Source of the DNA: JBBQDZ01 sp038320185
Lineage (GTDB): Bacteria; Actinomycetota; Thermoleophilia; Gaiellales; Gaiellaceae
Assembly (NCBI GenBank): GCA_038320185.1
Contig: JBBQDZ010000166.1
Location: forward strand, 1 to 5,096
Direction of reading: 5' to 3'
DNA length: 5,096 bases
Part shown: one piece after another, positions 1 to 5,096 of the stretch
Position numbering within the stretch: position 1 is the stretch's first letter
Layout: the number at the start of each line of letters is the position of its first letter
The notes under the pieces: generated by a model
Told to the model about the DNA's origin: nothing
Databases searched by the model: none
Seen by the model: the letters and a program-made list of their open reading frames with translations, nothing else
Program-made: the position numbers and the translations under genes

Positions 1-1118
1 GCGGTCACGGCCGTTCCGTTCAGCGTGTGCACGAGCTCGGGCTTGCCGCCGCGGCGGAAGCGGATCTCGAGCCGTCGAGCCTGATAGTCGGTTGTGTTCG
101 AGGTCGACGTGATCTCGCGGTAGCGACCCTGACTCGGGAACCAGGCCTCGACGTCGTACTTCTTGACCGCCGAGGCGCCGAGGTCGCCGGCGGCGATGTT
201 CACGACCCGGTAGGGCAGGCCCAGCTCTCCGACCAGCTCCTCCTCGATCGCGAGCAGGCGTTCGTGCCACTCCGGCGAGTCCTCGGGAGGGCAGAAGACG
301 AACATCTCGACCTTGTCGAACTGGTGGACGCGGAGCATCCCGCGCGTGTCCTTTCCGGCCGCGCCCGCCTCGCGGCGGAAGTTGGTCGAGTACCCGGCGT
401 AGCGCAGCGGCAGCTCGTCCGCCTCGAGGATCTCCTCCATGTGGAGCCCGGCGAGCGCGACCTCGGAAGTGCCCGTCAGGTAGAGCTCGTCGCGCTCGAC
501 GTGGTAGAGGTTGATGTCGTCGGTCGGCAGGAAGCCGGTTCCGTACATCGCCTGCTCCCGCACGAGGACGGGCGGAAGCACCGGCACGAACCCCTTCGCC
601 ACTAGCCGGTCGAGCGCCCAGCGATACAGCGCGAGCTCGAGCAGGGCGAGGTCGCCCAGGCGGTAGGCGAACCGCGAGCCGGAGAGACGCGCGCCTCGCT
701 CGAGGTCGATGCCACCCGCGGCGAGCTCGGCGGAGTCGAGCGGCTCGAAGCCGAGCTCGCGCGGCTCGCCGACCCGGCGAAGCTCCTCCGCCTCCTCCTC
801 GGTGAGCCCGTCGGGAGCGGAGGCGTCGGGTGGGTTCGGAACCCGGTCCCAGTGGCGCTTGCGCTCGGCCTCGACGCGGCCCAGCTCCTCCTCCACCCGC
901 TGCAGCTCGGCCTTCGTGCGGTTCAGCTCTTCGAGCTGCTCCGGAGTCGGCTTCCCGGACAGCTTCCGGCGCGAGCGGAGCTCTCCCGCCCCCGTCTCGA
1001 GCTCGCGCCAGCGCGCGTCGGCGGCGAGCAACGCCTCGAAGAGCTCGTCGGCGCCCTTGCGTGCCAGCGCCGCGCGAAAGGCCTCGGGGTCGGCACGCGC
1101 AGCGCGGAGGTCGATCAT
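1..1118 (-). CDS. serS: Seryl-tRNA synthetase, C-terminus cut by window edge
   Basis: Cytoplasmic class II aminoacyl-tRNA synthetase that activates serine with ATP and charges tRNA-Ser (and tRNA-Sec where present). The 372 residues visible start MIDLRAARADPEAFRAAL. Residues about 1-100 are the N-terminal arm, rich in Glu, Arg and Leu, which forms the antiparallel coiled coil that grips the tRNA long variable arm. The catalytic domain follows: LSGSRF (145-150), the serine-pocket motif TGTSE (215-219), motif 2 with FRRE (247-250) and RVHQFDKVE (263-271), then YREITSTSN (333-341) and the DYQARR element (344-349). The frame runs off the window inside motif 3 (LNGTAVT, 366-372), so roughly 50 residues are missing relative to a usual length near 425. 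The ATG overlaps the stop of the upstream HAD gene as ATGA and has no strong Shine-Dalgarno, which suggests translation coupled to that gene. Identity is very secure. Confidence 0.97.
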   Translation of the reverse strand, partial: MIDLRAARADPEAFRAALARKGADELFEALLAADARWRELETGAGELRSRRKLSGKPTPEQLEELNRTKAELQRVEEELGRVEAERKRHWDRVPNPPDASAPDGLTEEEAEELRRVGEPRELGFEPLDSAELAAGGIDLERGARLSGSRFAYRLGDLALLELALYRWALDRLVAKGFVPVLPPVLVREQAMYGTGFLPTDDINLYHVERDELYLTGTSEVALAGLHMEEILEADELPLRYAGYSTNFRREAGAAGKDTRGMLRVHQFDKVEMFVFCPPEDSPEWHERLLAIEEELVGELGLPYRVVNIAAGDLGASAVKKYDVEAWFPSQGRYREITSTSNTTDYQARRLEIRFRRGGKPELVHTLNGTAVT

Positions 1119-1945
1119 CCGCGGGACTCTAGATAGGCCTCGATCACCTGGGCCACGCCCTCTTCGGTGACAGGCGGGCAGACAAAGTCGGAGATGGCCT
1201 TCACCCGGTCGTGCGCGTTCTCGACTGCCACGGCGTAGCCGGCCCACTCGAGCAGCTCGACGTCGTTCTCGCCGTCTCCGAACGCCACGGTTTCCTCGGC
1301 CGCGAATCCGAGGCGAGCCGCGAGAAAGGCGAGACCTGTCCCCTTCGTCACCTCGGGGTTCGCGAGCTCGAGGAAGTGGGGCAGCGACTTGGAGATGTAG
1401 AGGCGACCGTCGAAGTGGCTCTTCAACCGCGCTTCGAGCTCGTCGAGCTCGACGGGGTCGCCGATCACGACGAGCTTCGTGGGTGGGCGCTCGAGCCAGT
1501 CGAGGAGAGGGCCGACCTCGTGGAGCGGGAGGTGCTGGAAGTCGGCATAACGCCGCGCATCCGGCGTGACGCGGGCGACGCAGAGGTCGTCGTCGACATA
1601 GCAGTTGAGCTCGTACCCCTCCTTCTGGACGGCCGCGATCGCTTCGCGGGCCGGCTCGAGGGCGATCGGCACGTGTCGCAGCCAGCGGCCGGACTCCGGC
1701 TCGGCGACGACCGCACCCTGGTAGCAGACGACGGGGTCGTCGATCCCGGCCTCGAGCGCGTACGGTCGGACCGACCGGAACATCCGGCCGGTGACGAAGA
1801 TCACGTGGACGCCGGCCTCGCGCGCGGTGCGTAGGGCAGCCGTTGTGCGAGGAGGAAGCAGTGCGTCCGCACCGATAAGCGTCTCGTCGAGGTCGCAGGC
1901 GAACGCGCCGACGCGCAGCGGGAAGCCCGATGGAAGTGAGCTCAG
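1115..1945 (-). CDS. Cof-type HAD-superfamily phosphatase with unconventional start codon
   Basis: Predicted cytoplasmic Mg-dependent phosphatase of the Cof/YbiV type (C2B cap), probably acting on sugar phosphates or other small phosphometabolites; the substrate cannot be read from sequence. Numbered from the CTG at 1945 it has 276 residues. Motif I is DLDET (nucleophile D18, acid D20), motif II is VTGR (T52), motif III is the Lys of EVTKGTGL (K201), and motif IV is GDGEND (D224, D228). The cap lies between, about 80-195. All catalytic residues are present. The frame has no ATG, GTG or TTG between the cytochrome c stop and motif I. Candidate starts are CTG at 1945, which overlaps the cytochrome c stop as CTGA, or CTG at 1918, which gives the family-typical opening MRVGAFACDLDET. 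I annotate the longer form. The gene ends in an ATGA overlap with serS. I recall HAD genes beside serS in other actinobacteria, which fits. Function class is secure; the start is not. Confidence 0.88.
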   Translation of the reverse strand: MSSLPSGFPLRVGAFACDLDETLIGADALLPPRTTAALRTAREAGVHVIFVTGRMFRSVRPYALEAGIDDPVVCYQGAVVAEPESGRWLRHVPIALEPAREAIAAVQKEGYELNCYVDDDLCVARVTPDARRYADFQHLPLHEVGPLLDWLERPPTKLVVIGDPVELDELEARLKSHFDGRLYISKSLPHFLELANPEVTKGTGLAFLAARLGFAAEETVAFGDGENDVELLEWAGYAVAVENAHDRVKAISDFVCPPVTEEGVAQVIEAYLESRG

Positions 1946-2358
1946 GACGGCTTCGTCAGGAAGGCGACGAGGTTGGCGATCGTCTTCGCCGGAAGCGTCT
2001 GGAAGCTTGGCATCACGTTCTTCGGGTAGCCCGGCACGACGTAGGAGTTCGGGTCGACGATCGAGCTCTTGGTGTAGTCCTCGATCGAGCCCTTCTTCGC
2101 CTTCTTCGCATCGGCGGCGAGGTTGCCGAGATCGGGCCCGACCTTCGCGGACGAGCCGGCCGGTTTGTAGGTGTGGCAGGCGTTGCAGCCGTTCGCGCCG
2201 AACGCGGTCTTGCCCGCGGCGGCGTTTCCCGCGGCCTGCGTCGGGCGTTTCCCGTAGGTGGGGCCGGTCGGCGCGGTGATCTTCCCCGAGCCGCAACCGG
2301 CGAGCAGCGCACCGGCGGCGCCTGCGGCGAGGACGGCGGTCACGACACGGCGGCGCAT
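1942..2358 (-). CDS. Monohaem class I cytochrome c, predicted lipoprotein
   Basis: A 138-residue exported electron carrier. Residues 1-22 are a lipoprotein signal: RRR at 2-4, a hydrophobic Ala/Leu/Val stretch, then lipobox LLAGC with C22 as the lipidated residue, so the mature protein should be anchored on the outer face of the membrane. A Gly/Pro/Thr-rich linker leads to the haem-binding motif CNACH (58-62). GPDL (74-77) and a methionine in NVMPSF (M116, likely sixth iron ligand) complete a class I cytochrome c fold, and the C-terminal helix is typical. The redox partner is unknown, and no oxidase or reductase gene is visible here. The ATG at 2358 is chosen because it places Met-Arg-Arg-Arg directly before the hydrophobic core. 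An upstream in-frame ATG at 2493 would prepend 45 low-complexity residues and overlap the preceding gene. Spacing to that upstream gene is 13 nt, so it is very probably cotranscribed. Confidence 0.93.
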   Translation of the reverse strand: MRRRVVTAVLAAGAAGALLAGCGSGKITAPTGPTYGKRPTQAAGNAAAGKTAFGANGCNACHTYKPAGSSAKVGPDLGNLAADAKKAKKGSIEDYTKSSIVDPNSYVVPGYPKNVMPSFQTLPAKTIANLVAFLTKPS

Positions 2359-2371
2359 CGGGCCCGCGAGT

Positions 2372-3826
2372 TTACCGGGGCGTGCGCGGAGCGGCGATGC
2401 CGAGCCGTTCCCAGCTCCAGAGCACGAAGCACGAGAGTGCACCGAAACCGGCGACGTCGACCGGAGAGTCGTTGACGAGGAGCGAGACGGCAAGCGCCGC
2501 GAGCAGCGCGTCGCGCACGGGCGACCGCGGTCGCGCCGACGCGAGCCAGACGAGAAACCCCGCGCCGATCAGGAAGAAGATCGACTGGTGTGCCGAGGAG
2601 GTGACGGCCTGGACCGAGACGTGGAGCCGGTGGGCGAGGTCGCCCGCGAGGCCACCTGGGCCCGTTGCGACCGCACGCGTGACGTGGCTCGATCCGCCGG
2701 CAGCCGCGTCCAGCCCAACGAGCGCGAGCGCCAAGGCCGTCCCCGCCAGCGCGATCGCGGCGCTCCTCCGTGGGCTGATCCTTCCGCCGGCCAGGCGCAG
2801 GCGCAGGACGAGGAACGCGACCGCGAGCACGAGGAGCCCGCCGCCGTCCGCGCCCGTCGCGCTGAGGCCGACGGTTGCGATCGCGAGTGCGGCCACGAGC
2901 GGCAGCGTTCGCCGGCCGAGGAGGACGACGGGCAGCAGGGCGGGCACGACCAGCAGCGTCTCGACGCGGTTCGGGATCCCGTAGAAGCGTCCGCCGCTCT
3001 CGAGGTGCGGTCCGAACGCGGACAGGGAGTTGGACGGCGCGGCGCTCGTGAGGTCGACGAGGTAGAGCACGAAGAGCGCGAGCAGCGGCAGCGCGAGTTT
3101 CCGCGGCGTGCGCAGAATCACCGCAGCTCCCAGCGCCGATGGGCCGACAGCAAGCCCGACGCTGAGAGCTACGAGCCAGGGTGCCGTCACCCCTTGCTCG
3201 GAAAGCACGAGAGAGGCGGCGAGCGCGAGCGGGACACCGAGGAGCGCAGCGCGCGCGAGGAGCCGGGAGCGCAGGAGCAGGGACGCGACCGCGGTCCCGA
3301 GCGGCACGAGCACGAGCAGCAGGACTGCGGGGGTGCGCACCGCGTGCGCCCGGTCGATCCGCCGGTCGAGCTCCGCAAGGTCGTGACTCACATCGGGATC
3401 GACACGCGCGGTGACGGGTGGCCTGCGGCCGCGCTGGAGCGCGCGTACGGTGGGGGCGATGTCCGAGATCGAGACGAGGCCGGGCACTCGTGTGCGTTCG
3501 GAGACGAGGCGGCCGCGGTAGCCGGGGCCGAGGATCGCGACGCGGTAGCGGCGGTTCGGACGCTCTCGAGGCGGCGGCAGCGAGACTGCGATGCGGACGC
3601 AGTCCACCCCGGAAGTCGATCCGCAACGCGGAAGGGGGTCGAGACCTAGCAGGCTGAGGGCCTCGCCCCGGCTCGTATGCTTGCCGTGCCCGGTCAGGAG
3701 GAGCCCGACGGCGCCGCGAACGCCGAGCGCCCGCGCCATGGAATCCGGCACGATCCGCACCTCGACCTCGCGCGGGGGGGAGGATGGCGGTCCCAGCGCG
3801 GCAAGCGCTAGGCCCGTAGCTACCAT
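2372..3826 (-). CDS. Polytopic membrane protein with degenerate alkaline-phosphatase-like extracytoplasmic domain
   Basis: A 484-residue protein of unknown function. Residues 1-12 are hydrophobic (signal or anchor). Residues about 20-160 form a soluble, probably extracytoplasmic region containing C68 and C76, which could form a disulfide, and the segment GLVSISDIAPTV (116-127). That segment resembles the 'SxxDLAPTxL' strand seen near the end of alkaline-phosphatase/sulfatase-fold domains. No nucleophile plus metal-ligand set is recognisable, so catalysis is doubtful. From about 166 on there are some 10-11 hydrophobic segments (about 166-185, 189-208, 214-236, 243-262, 288-303, 308-320, 328-345, 354-372, 415-431, 437-451, 457-471). 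Conserved-looking polar loops are GGRFYGIPN (278-286), GADGGG (325-330) and VNDSPVD (451-457), which suggest a working membrane domain rather than a simple anchor. From memory this matches a lineage family in Thermoleophilia annotated as hypothetical. ATG 3826 is preferred; a TTG at 3844 would add MIPLGR and a positive charge to the signal. It is the first gene of the minus-strand unit. Confidence 0.82.
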   Translation of the reverse strand: MVATGLALAALGPPSSPPREVEVRIVPDSMARALGVRGAVGLLLTGHGKHTSRGEALSLLGLDPLPRCGSTSGVDCVRIAVSLPPPRERPNRRYRVAILGPGYRGRLVSERTRVPGLVSISDIAPTVRALQRGRRPPVTARVDPDVSHDLAELDRRIDRAHAVRTPAVLLLVLVPLGTAVASLLLRSRLLARAALLGVPLALAASLVLSEQGVTAPWLVALSVGLAVGPSALGAAVILRTPRKLALPLLALFVLYLVDLTSAAPSNSLSAFGPHLESGGRFYGIPNRVETLLVVPALLPVVLLGRRTLPLVAALAIATVGLSATGADGGGLLVLAVAFLVLRLRLAGGRISPRRSAAIALAGTALALALVGLDAAAGGSSHVTRAVATGPGGLAGDLAHRLHVSVQAVTSSAHQSIFFLIGAGFLVWLASARPRSPVRDALLAALAVSLLVNDSPVDVAGFGALSCFVLWSWERLGIAAPRTPR

Positions 3827-3858
3827 TCGCCCCAGAGGAATCAAGGGGGCGATTGTCG
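3821..3858. promoter_or_regulatory. Compact divergent promoter region
   Basis: The start codons of the two divergent genes are only 32 nt apart (3827-3858), so at least part of each promoter must lie in the other gene's 5' coding sequence. On the plus strand TACCAT (3821-3826) is a passable -10 hexamer placed about 33 nt before the htpX ATG, but I see no good -35. On the minus strand GACAAT (3857-3852) could be a -10 giving a roughly 19-nt leader, again without a clear -35. Both are weak sequence guesses. The divergent arrangement itself is certain. Confidence 0.25.
3843..3849 (+). promoter_or_regulatory. Ribosome binding site deciding the htpX start
   Basis: AAGGGGG lies 9 nt before the ATG at 3859, a good Shine-Dalgarno distance. 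It leaves only 3 nt before the alternative in-frame TTG at 3853, so it selects ATG. It is the clearest Shine-Dalgarno in the window, and it overlaps the possible TTG start of the divergent gene on the other strand. Confidence 0.7.
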
Positions 3859-4773
3859 ATGAAACGGAAAGCCTACGGACGAGACGCCGGCCTCTCCCTG
3901 AGGATGGTCGGGGCGAGCTTCCTGCTCGGCCTGCTTTACGTCGTCTTCGCCGTCGTCCTGTTCCAGGTGCTGAACGTCGGCCTCGTCCCGATGCTCGTGA
4001 TCGTCGTCGGGATGGGCCTCTTCCAGTACTTCACCTCGGACAAGCTCGCGCTCGCTGCGTCGGGCGCGAAGGTCGTCACCCGCGAGCAGGCGCCACAGCT
4101 CCACGACATGGTGGAGCGACTGTGCGCGATGGCCGACCTGCCGAAGCCGAAGATCGCGATCATCGACACCGACGTCCCGAACGCGTTCGCGACCGGCCGT
4201 AGCCCCAAGCACGCCGCGGTCGCCGTGACCACTGGCCTCTGGCAGCGGCTCGAGCCGAGAGAGGTGGAAGGGGTGCTCGCCCACGAGCTCTCGCACGTGG
4301 CCAACAGGGACGTGCTCGTGATGACGGTGGCGAGCTTCTTCGCCATGCTGGCCGCGATGCTGACGCGGTTCGGGCTCTACGCGGGTATGTGGGGCGGCGG
4401 CGGCGATCGTCGCGACAACAACGGTCCGCCGGTGTGGCTGATCGTCATGCTCGTCTCGATCCTGACCTACGCCCTCAGCTTCATCCTCATCCGGACGATC
4501 TCGCGGTATCGCGAGTTCGCCGCCGACCGCGGCTCGGCGCTCATCACGGGCGCGCCTGAGTACCTGATGAGTGCGCTGCAGAAGATCGCCGGAACGATCA
4601 CGCAGATCCCCCAGCGCGATCTCCGTGAGGTCGCCGGGATGAACGCGTTCTTCATTGTGCCGACGAACTGGCGGTCGGCCGCCTCCCAGCTCTTCATGAC
4701 CCACCCGCCGCTCGAGAAGCGCCTCGCCCGCCTCGCGGAGATCTCCCGCGAGATGGGTCGACCCGTTCAGTAG
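3859..4773 (+). CDS. htpX: HtpX-family membrane zinc metalloprotease (M48B)
   Basis: Membrane-integrated zinc endopeptidase that degrades misfolded or damaged membrane proteins; in E. coli, HtpX works alongside FtsH. The protein has 304 residues, close to the usual family length of about 290-300. Two N-terminal membrane segments (about 17-37 and 42-58) are followed by a cytoplasmic catalytic region. DVPNAFATGRSP (105-116) is the family's characteristic substrate-groove segment, and AHELSH (141-146) holds the HExxH motif (zinc ligands H142 and H146, catalytic E143). Two further hydrophobic segments (about 153-175 and 192-213) flank a Gly/Asp/Asn-rich loop. REFAADRGS (218-226) supplies the third zinc ligand, E219. 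The family signature FMTHPPLEKRL (279-289) is intact at the end. The ATG is chosen from its Shine-Dalgarno. The gene is divergent from the membrane-protein/cytochrome unit and ends at a tRNA-like tail and a terminator hairpin. No catalytic residue is missing. Confidence 0.97.
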   Translation: MKRKAYGRDAGLSLRMVGASFLLGLLYVVFAVVLFQVLNVGLVPMLVIVVGMGLFQYFTSDKLALAASGAKVVTREQAPQLHDMVERLCAMADLPKPKIAIIDTDVPNAFATGRSPKHAAVAVTTGLWQRLEPREVEGVLAHELSHVANRDVLVMTVASFFAMLAAMLTRFGLYAGMWGGGGDRRDNNGPPVWLIVMLVSILTYALSFILIRTISRYREFAADRGSALITGAPEYLMSALQKIAGTITQIPQRDLREVAGMNAFFIVPTNWRSAASQLFMTHPPLEKRLARLAEISREMGRPVQ

Positions 4774-4818
4774 TCCGTGGGACTAGATGTCCCGAGTTCG
4801 AATCTCGGCGCCCCGACT
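4774..4818 (+). pseudogene. 3' end of a tRNA gene without its 5' half (possible attachment-site remnant)
   Basis: CCGAG (4792-4796), TTCGAAT (4797-4803) and CTCGG (4804-4808) form a perfect 5-bp T stem with a canonical 7-nt T loop. CGCCCCG (4809-4815) and A (4816) then read as the 3' acceptor strand and discriminator base; CT follows rather than an encoded CCA. A matching 5' strand, CGGGGCG, is absent from the preceding 100 nt, which are htpX codons, and no D arm is present. Just upstream is the hairpin TAGTCC-GTG-GGACTA (4771-4785), which could derive from an anticodon or variable arm. A C1-G72 end with discriminator A would fit tRNA-Pro, but the isoacceptor cannot be fixed. A 3' tRNA tail of this kind is what integrative elements using tRNA genes leave at their far end. 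It could also be deletion debris or an assembly join. Confidence 0.6.
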
Positions 4819-4821
4819 AGA

Positions 4822-4847
4822 GAAAAGCCCCGCTCGCAGGGCTTTTC
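4822..4847. terminator. Symmetric intrinsic terminator hairpin
   Basis: GAAAAGCCC (4822-4830) pairs perfectly with GGGCTTTTC (4839-4847) around an 8-nt loop. The outer A/T runs give a terminal U tract on either strand (TTTTC on plus, TTTTCTCT on minus), so it can act in both directions. It sits 48 nt after the htpX stop, 5 nt after the tRNA tail, and about 60 nt past the stop of the convergent ORF on the right, which is the right place to end all three. Confidence 0.85.
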
Positions 4848-4857
4848 GTGGAGGTTC

Positions 4858-4875
4858 CGATACCGAGTGGTATCG
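4858..4875. repeat. Perfect 7-bp inverted repeat, 4-nt spacer
   Basis: CGATACC (4858-4864), GAGT, GGTATCG (4869-4875) form an exact dyad. It lacks a following T run and lies just beyond the terminator hairpin, so it is more likely a protein-binding dyad (operator or recombinase/excisionase site) than a second terminator. The binder is unknown. Confidence 0.6.
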
Positions 4876-4878
4876 CGT

Positions 4879-4897
4879 GGGGCCTACTAGGGGCCTA
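4879..4897. repeat. 8-bp direct repeat with 11-bp period
   Basis: GGGGCCTA occurs at 4879-4886 and again at 4890-4897, an 11-bp period that places both copies on the same DNA face. Between and across them lies the small palindrome CCTA-C-TAGG (4883-4891), and TTAGTTAGTT (4903-4912) follows at once. This could be a cooperative binding site such as integrase arm-type sites. Without homologues it remains a pattern only. Confidence 0.5.
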
Positions 4898-4906
4898 AAC
4901 GGTTAG

Positions 4907-5095
4907 TTAGTTGAGCTTCGCGATTCTGTCGAGGTCCTCCACCACGAAGGCGCGTACGCCGCGGATGAACCCCGGCCAGAACTTCTCCGCCGCCTCGAGC
5001 GGGTCGTCAAACTCGGAGAGTCTGTGACGAAGCACGTCACCGCGACGTTTCGGCTCTTCAGCTCGCCGCAGGAGAGAAACCGGGCCCCGTAGCAG
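4907..5095 (-). CDS. C-terminal end of an unrecognised protein (partial)
   Basis: An open frame enters from the right edge and gives 62 residues before TAA at 4909-4907. I do not recognise the family. The last 35 or so residues look like a genuine protein: FDDPLEAAEKFWPGF, then IRGVRAFVVEDLDRIAKLN, with amphipathic helix character, Trp and Phe at plausible spacing, and codons mostly ending in G or C. The first 25 residues are Arg-rich and less convincing. A second frame on the same strand (ending at the TAA at 4905-4903) is also open, and its start, CYGARFLSCGELKSRNV, looks more protein-like there. A frameshift or pseudogene is therefore possible. The gene converges on htpX, with the symmetric terminator hairpin between them, which supports a real transcript. 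Confidence 0.45.
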   Translation of the reverse strand: MLRGPVSLLRRAEEPKRRGDVLRHRLSEFDDPLEAAEKFWPGFIRGVRAFVVEDLDRIAKLN

Positions 5096-5096
5096 C

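Noticed and set aside
27..605. Plus-strand ORFs opposite serS (27-605, 709-1170 and others)
   Set aside because: They mirror the well-supported serS frame and show no recognisable features.
1946..2296. N-terminal extension of the HAD gene to an ATG at 2296 (393 residues)
   Set aside because: The extension is out of frame over the cytochrome c coding sequence, Arg-rich and without a fold, whereas the overlapped frame encodes lipobox, CNACH and the Met ligand.
2359..2493. Longer cytochrome c start at 2493
   Set aside because: It would place 45 Ser/Arg-rich residues before a perfect lipoprotein signal and overlap the upstream membrane gene by more than 100 nt.
2340..3626. 428-residue minus-strand ORF in another frame of the membrane protein
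   Set aside because: Arg/Pro/Ala-rich composition without motifs, typical of a shifted frame in high-GC DNA.
2258..3649. 463-residue plus-strand ORF antisense to the membrane protein
   Set aside because: Rich in Arg, Glu, Gln and Asp with no domain or membrane pattern. It is the antisense shadow of a GC-rich gene whose other-strand frame has clear hydrophobic segments and motifs.
2372..3826. Active sulfatase or alkaline phosphatase
   Set aside because: Only a short late-strand motif is recognisable; the nucleophile and the metal-binding Asp/His set are not seen in the N-terminal 160 residues.
3841..4704. 287-residue minus-strand ORF opposite htpX
   Set aside because: His/Arg/Asp/Glu-rich antisense shadow; the plus frame carries all HtpX catalytic motifs.
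4735..4816. A complete tRNA gene ending at 4816
   Set aside because: No 5' strand complementary to CGCCCCG and no D arm are found; the required region is htpX coding sequence with the normal family C-terminus.
1..5096. CRISPR array, insertion sequence or toxin-antitoxin pair
   Set aside because: No regularly spaced repeats, transposase motifs, terminal inverted repeats flanking a gene, or small paired ORFs were seen.

Overview
This window is GC-rich bacterial chromosome. Codons in the real genes end mostly in G or C, and long chance ORFs run antisense to them. The architecture and wording of the membrane protein at 2372-3826 match what I recall of proteins from deep-branching Actinobacteriota, especially Thermoleophilia (Gaiellales/Solirubrobacterales). 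That placement is an inference from memory, not a search.

Layout. Four genes on the minus strand form one tight unit, read right to left: a polytopic membrane protein with a degenerate alkaline-phosphatase-like extracytoplasmic part (2372-3826), a monohaem cytochrome c lipoprotein (1942-2358), a Cof-type HAD phosphatase (1115-1945) and seryl-tRNA synthetase serS (1-1118, cut by the window edge). The gaps are 13 nt, a CTGA overlap and an ATGA overlap, so co-transcription and translational coupling are likely. Divergent from this unit, with only 32 nt between start codons, is the membrane zinc protease htpX (3859-4773, plus strand).

The right end (4774-5096) has a different character. Directly after the htpX stop lies the 3' end of a tRNA (T arm, 3' acceptor strand, discriminator base) with no 5' half. 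A strong symmetric terminator hairpin follows, then a perfect 7-bp inverted repeat, then an 8-bp direct repeat with one-helical-turn spacing. Last is the C-terminal end of an unrecognised minus-strand ORF running off the window. This looks like an attachment-site remnant or the edge of an integrated element or rearrangement, and is the part most worth following up.

Functionally, HtpX (membrane protein quality control), the cytochrome c lipoprotein and the large membrane protein all belong to the cell envelope. SerS and its HAD neighbour are cytoplasmic housekeeping functions sharing the same transcription unit. No complete, clearly novel system is visible. The oddities are the missing conventional start codon of the HAD gene, the very compact divergent promoter region, and the tRNA-tail/repeat boundary.
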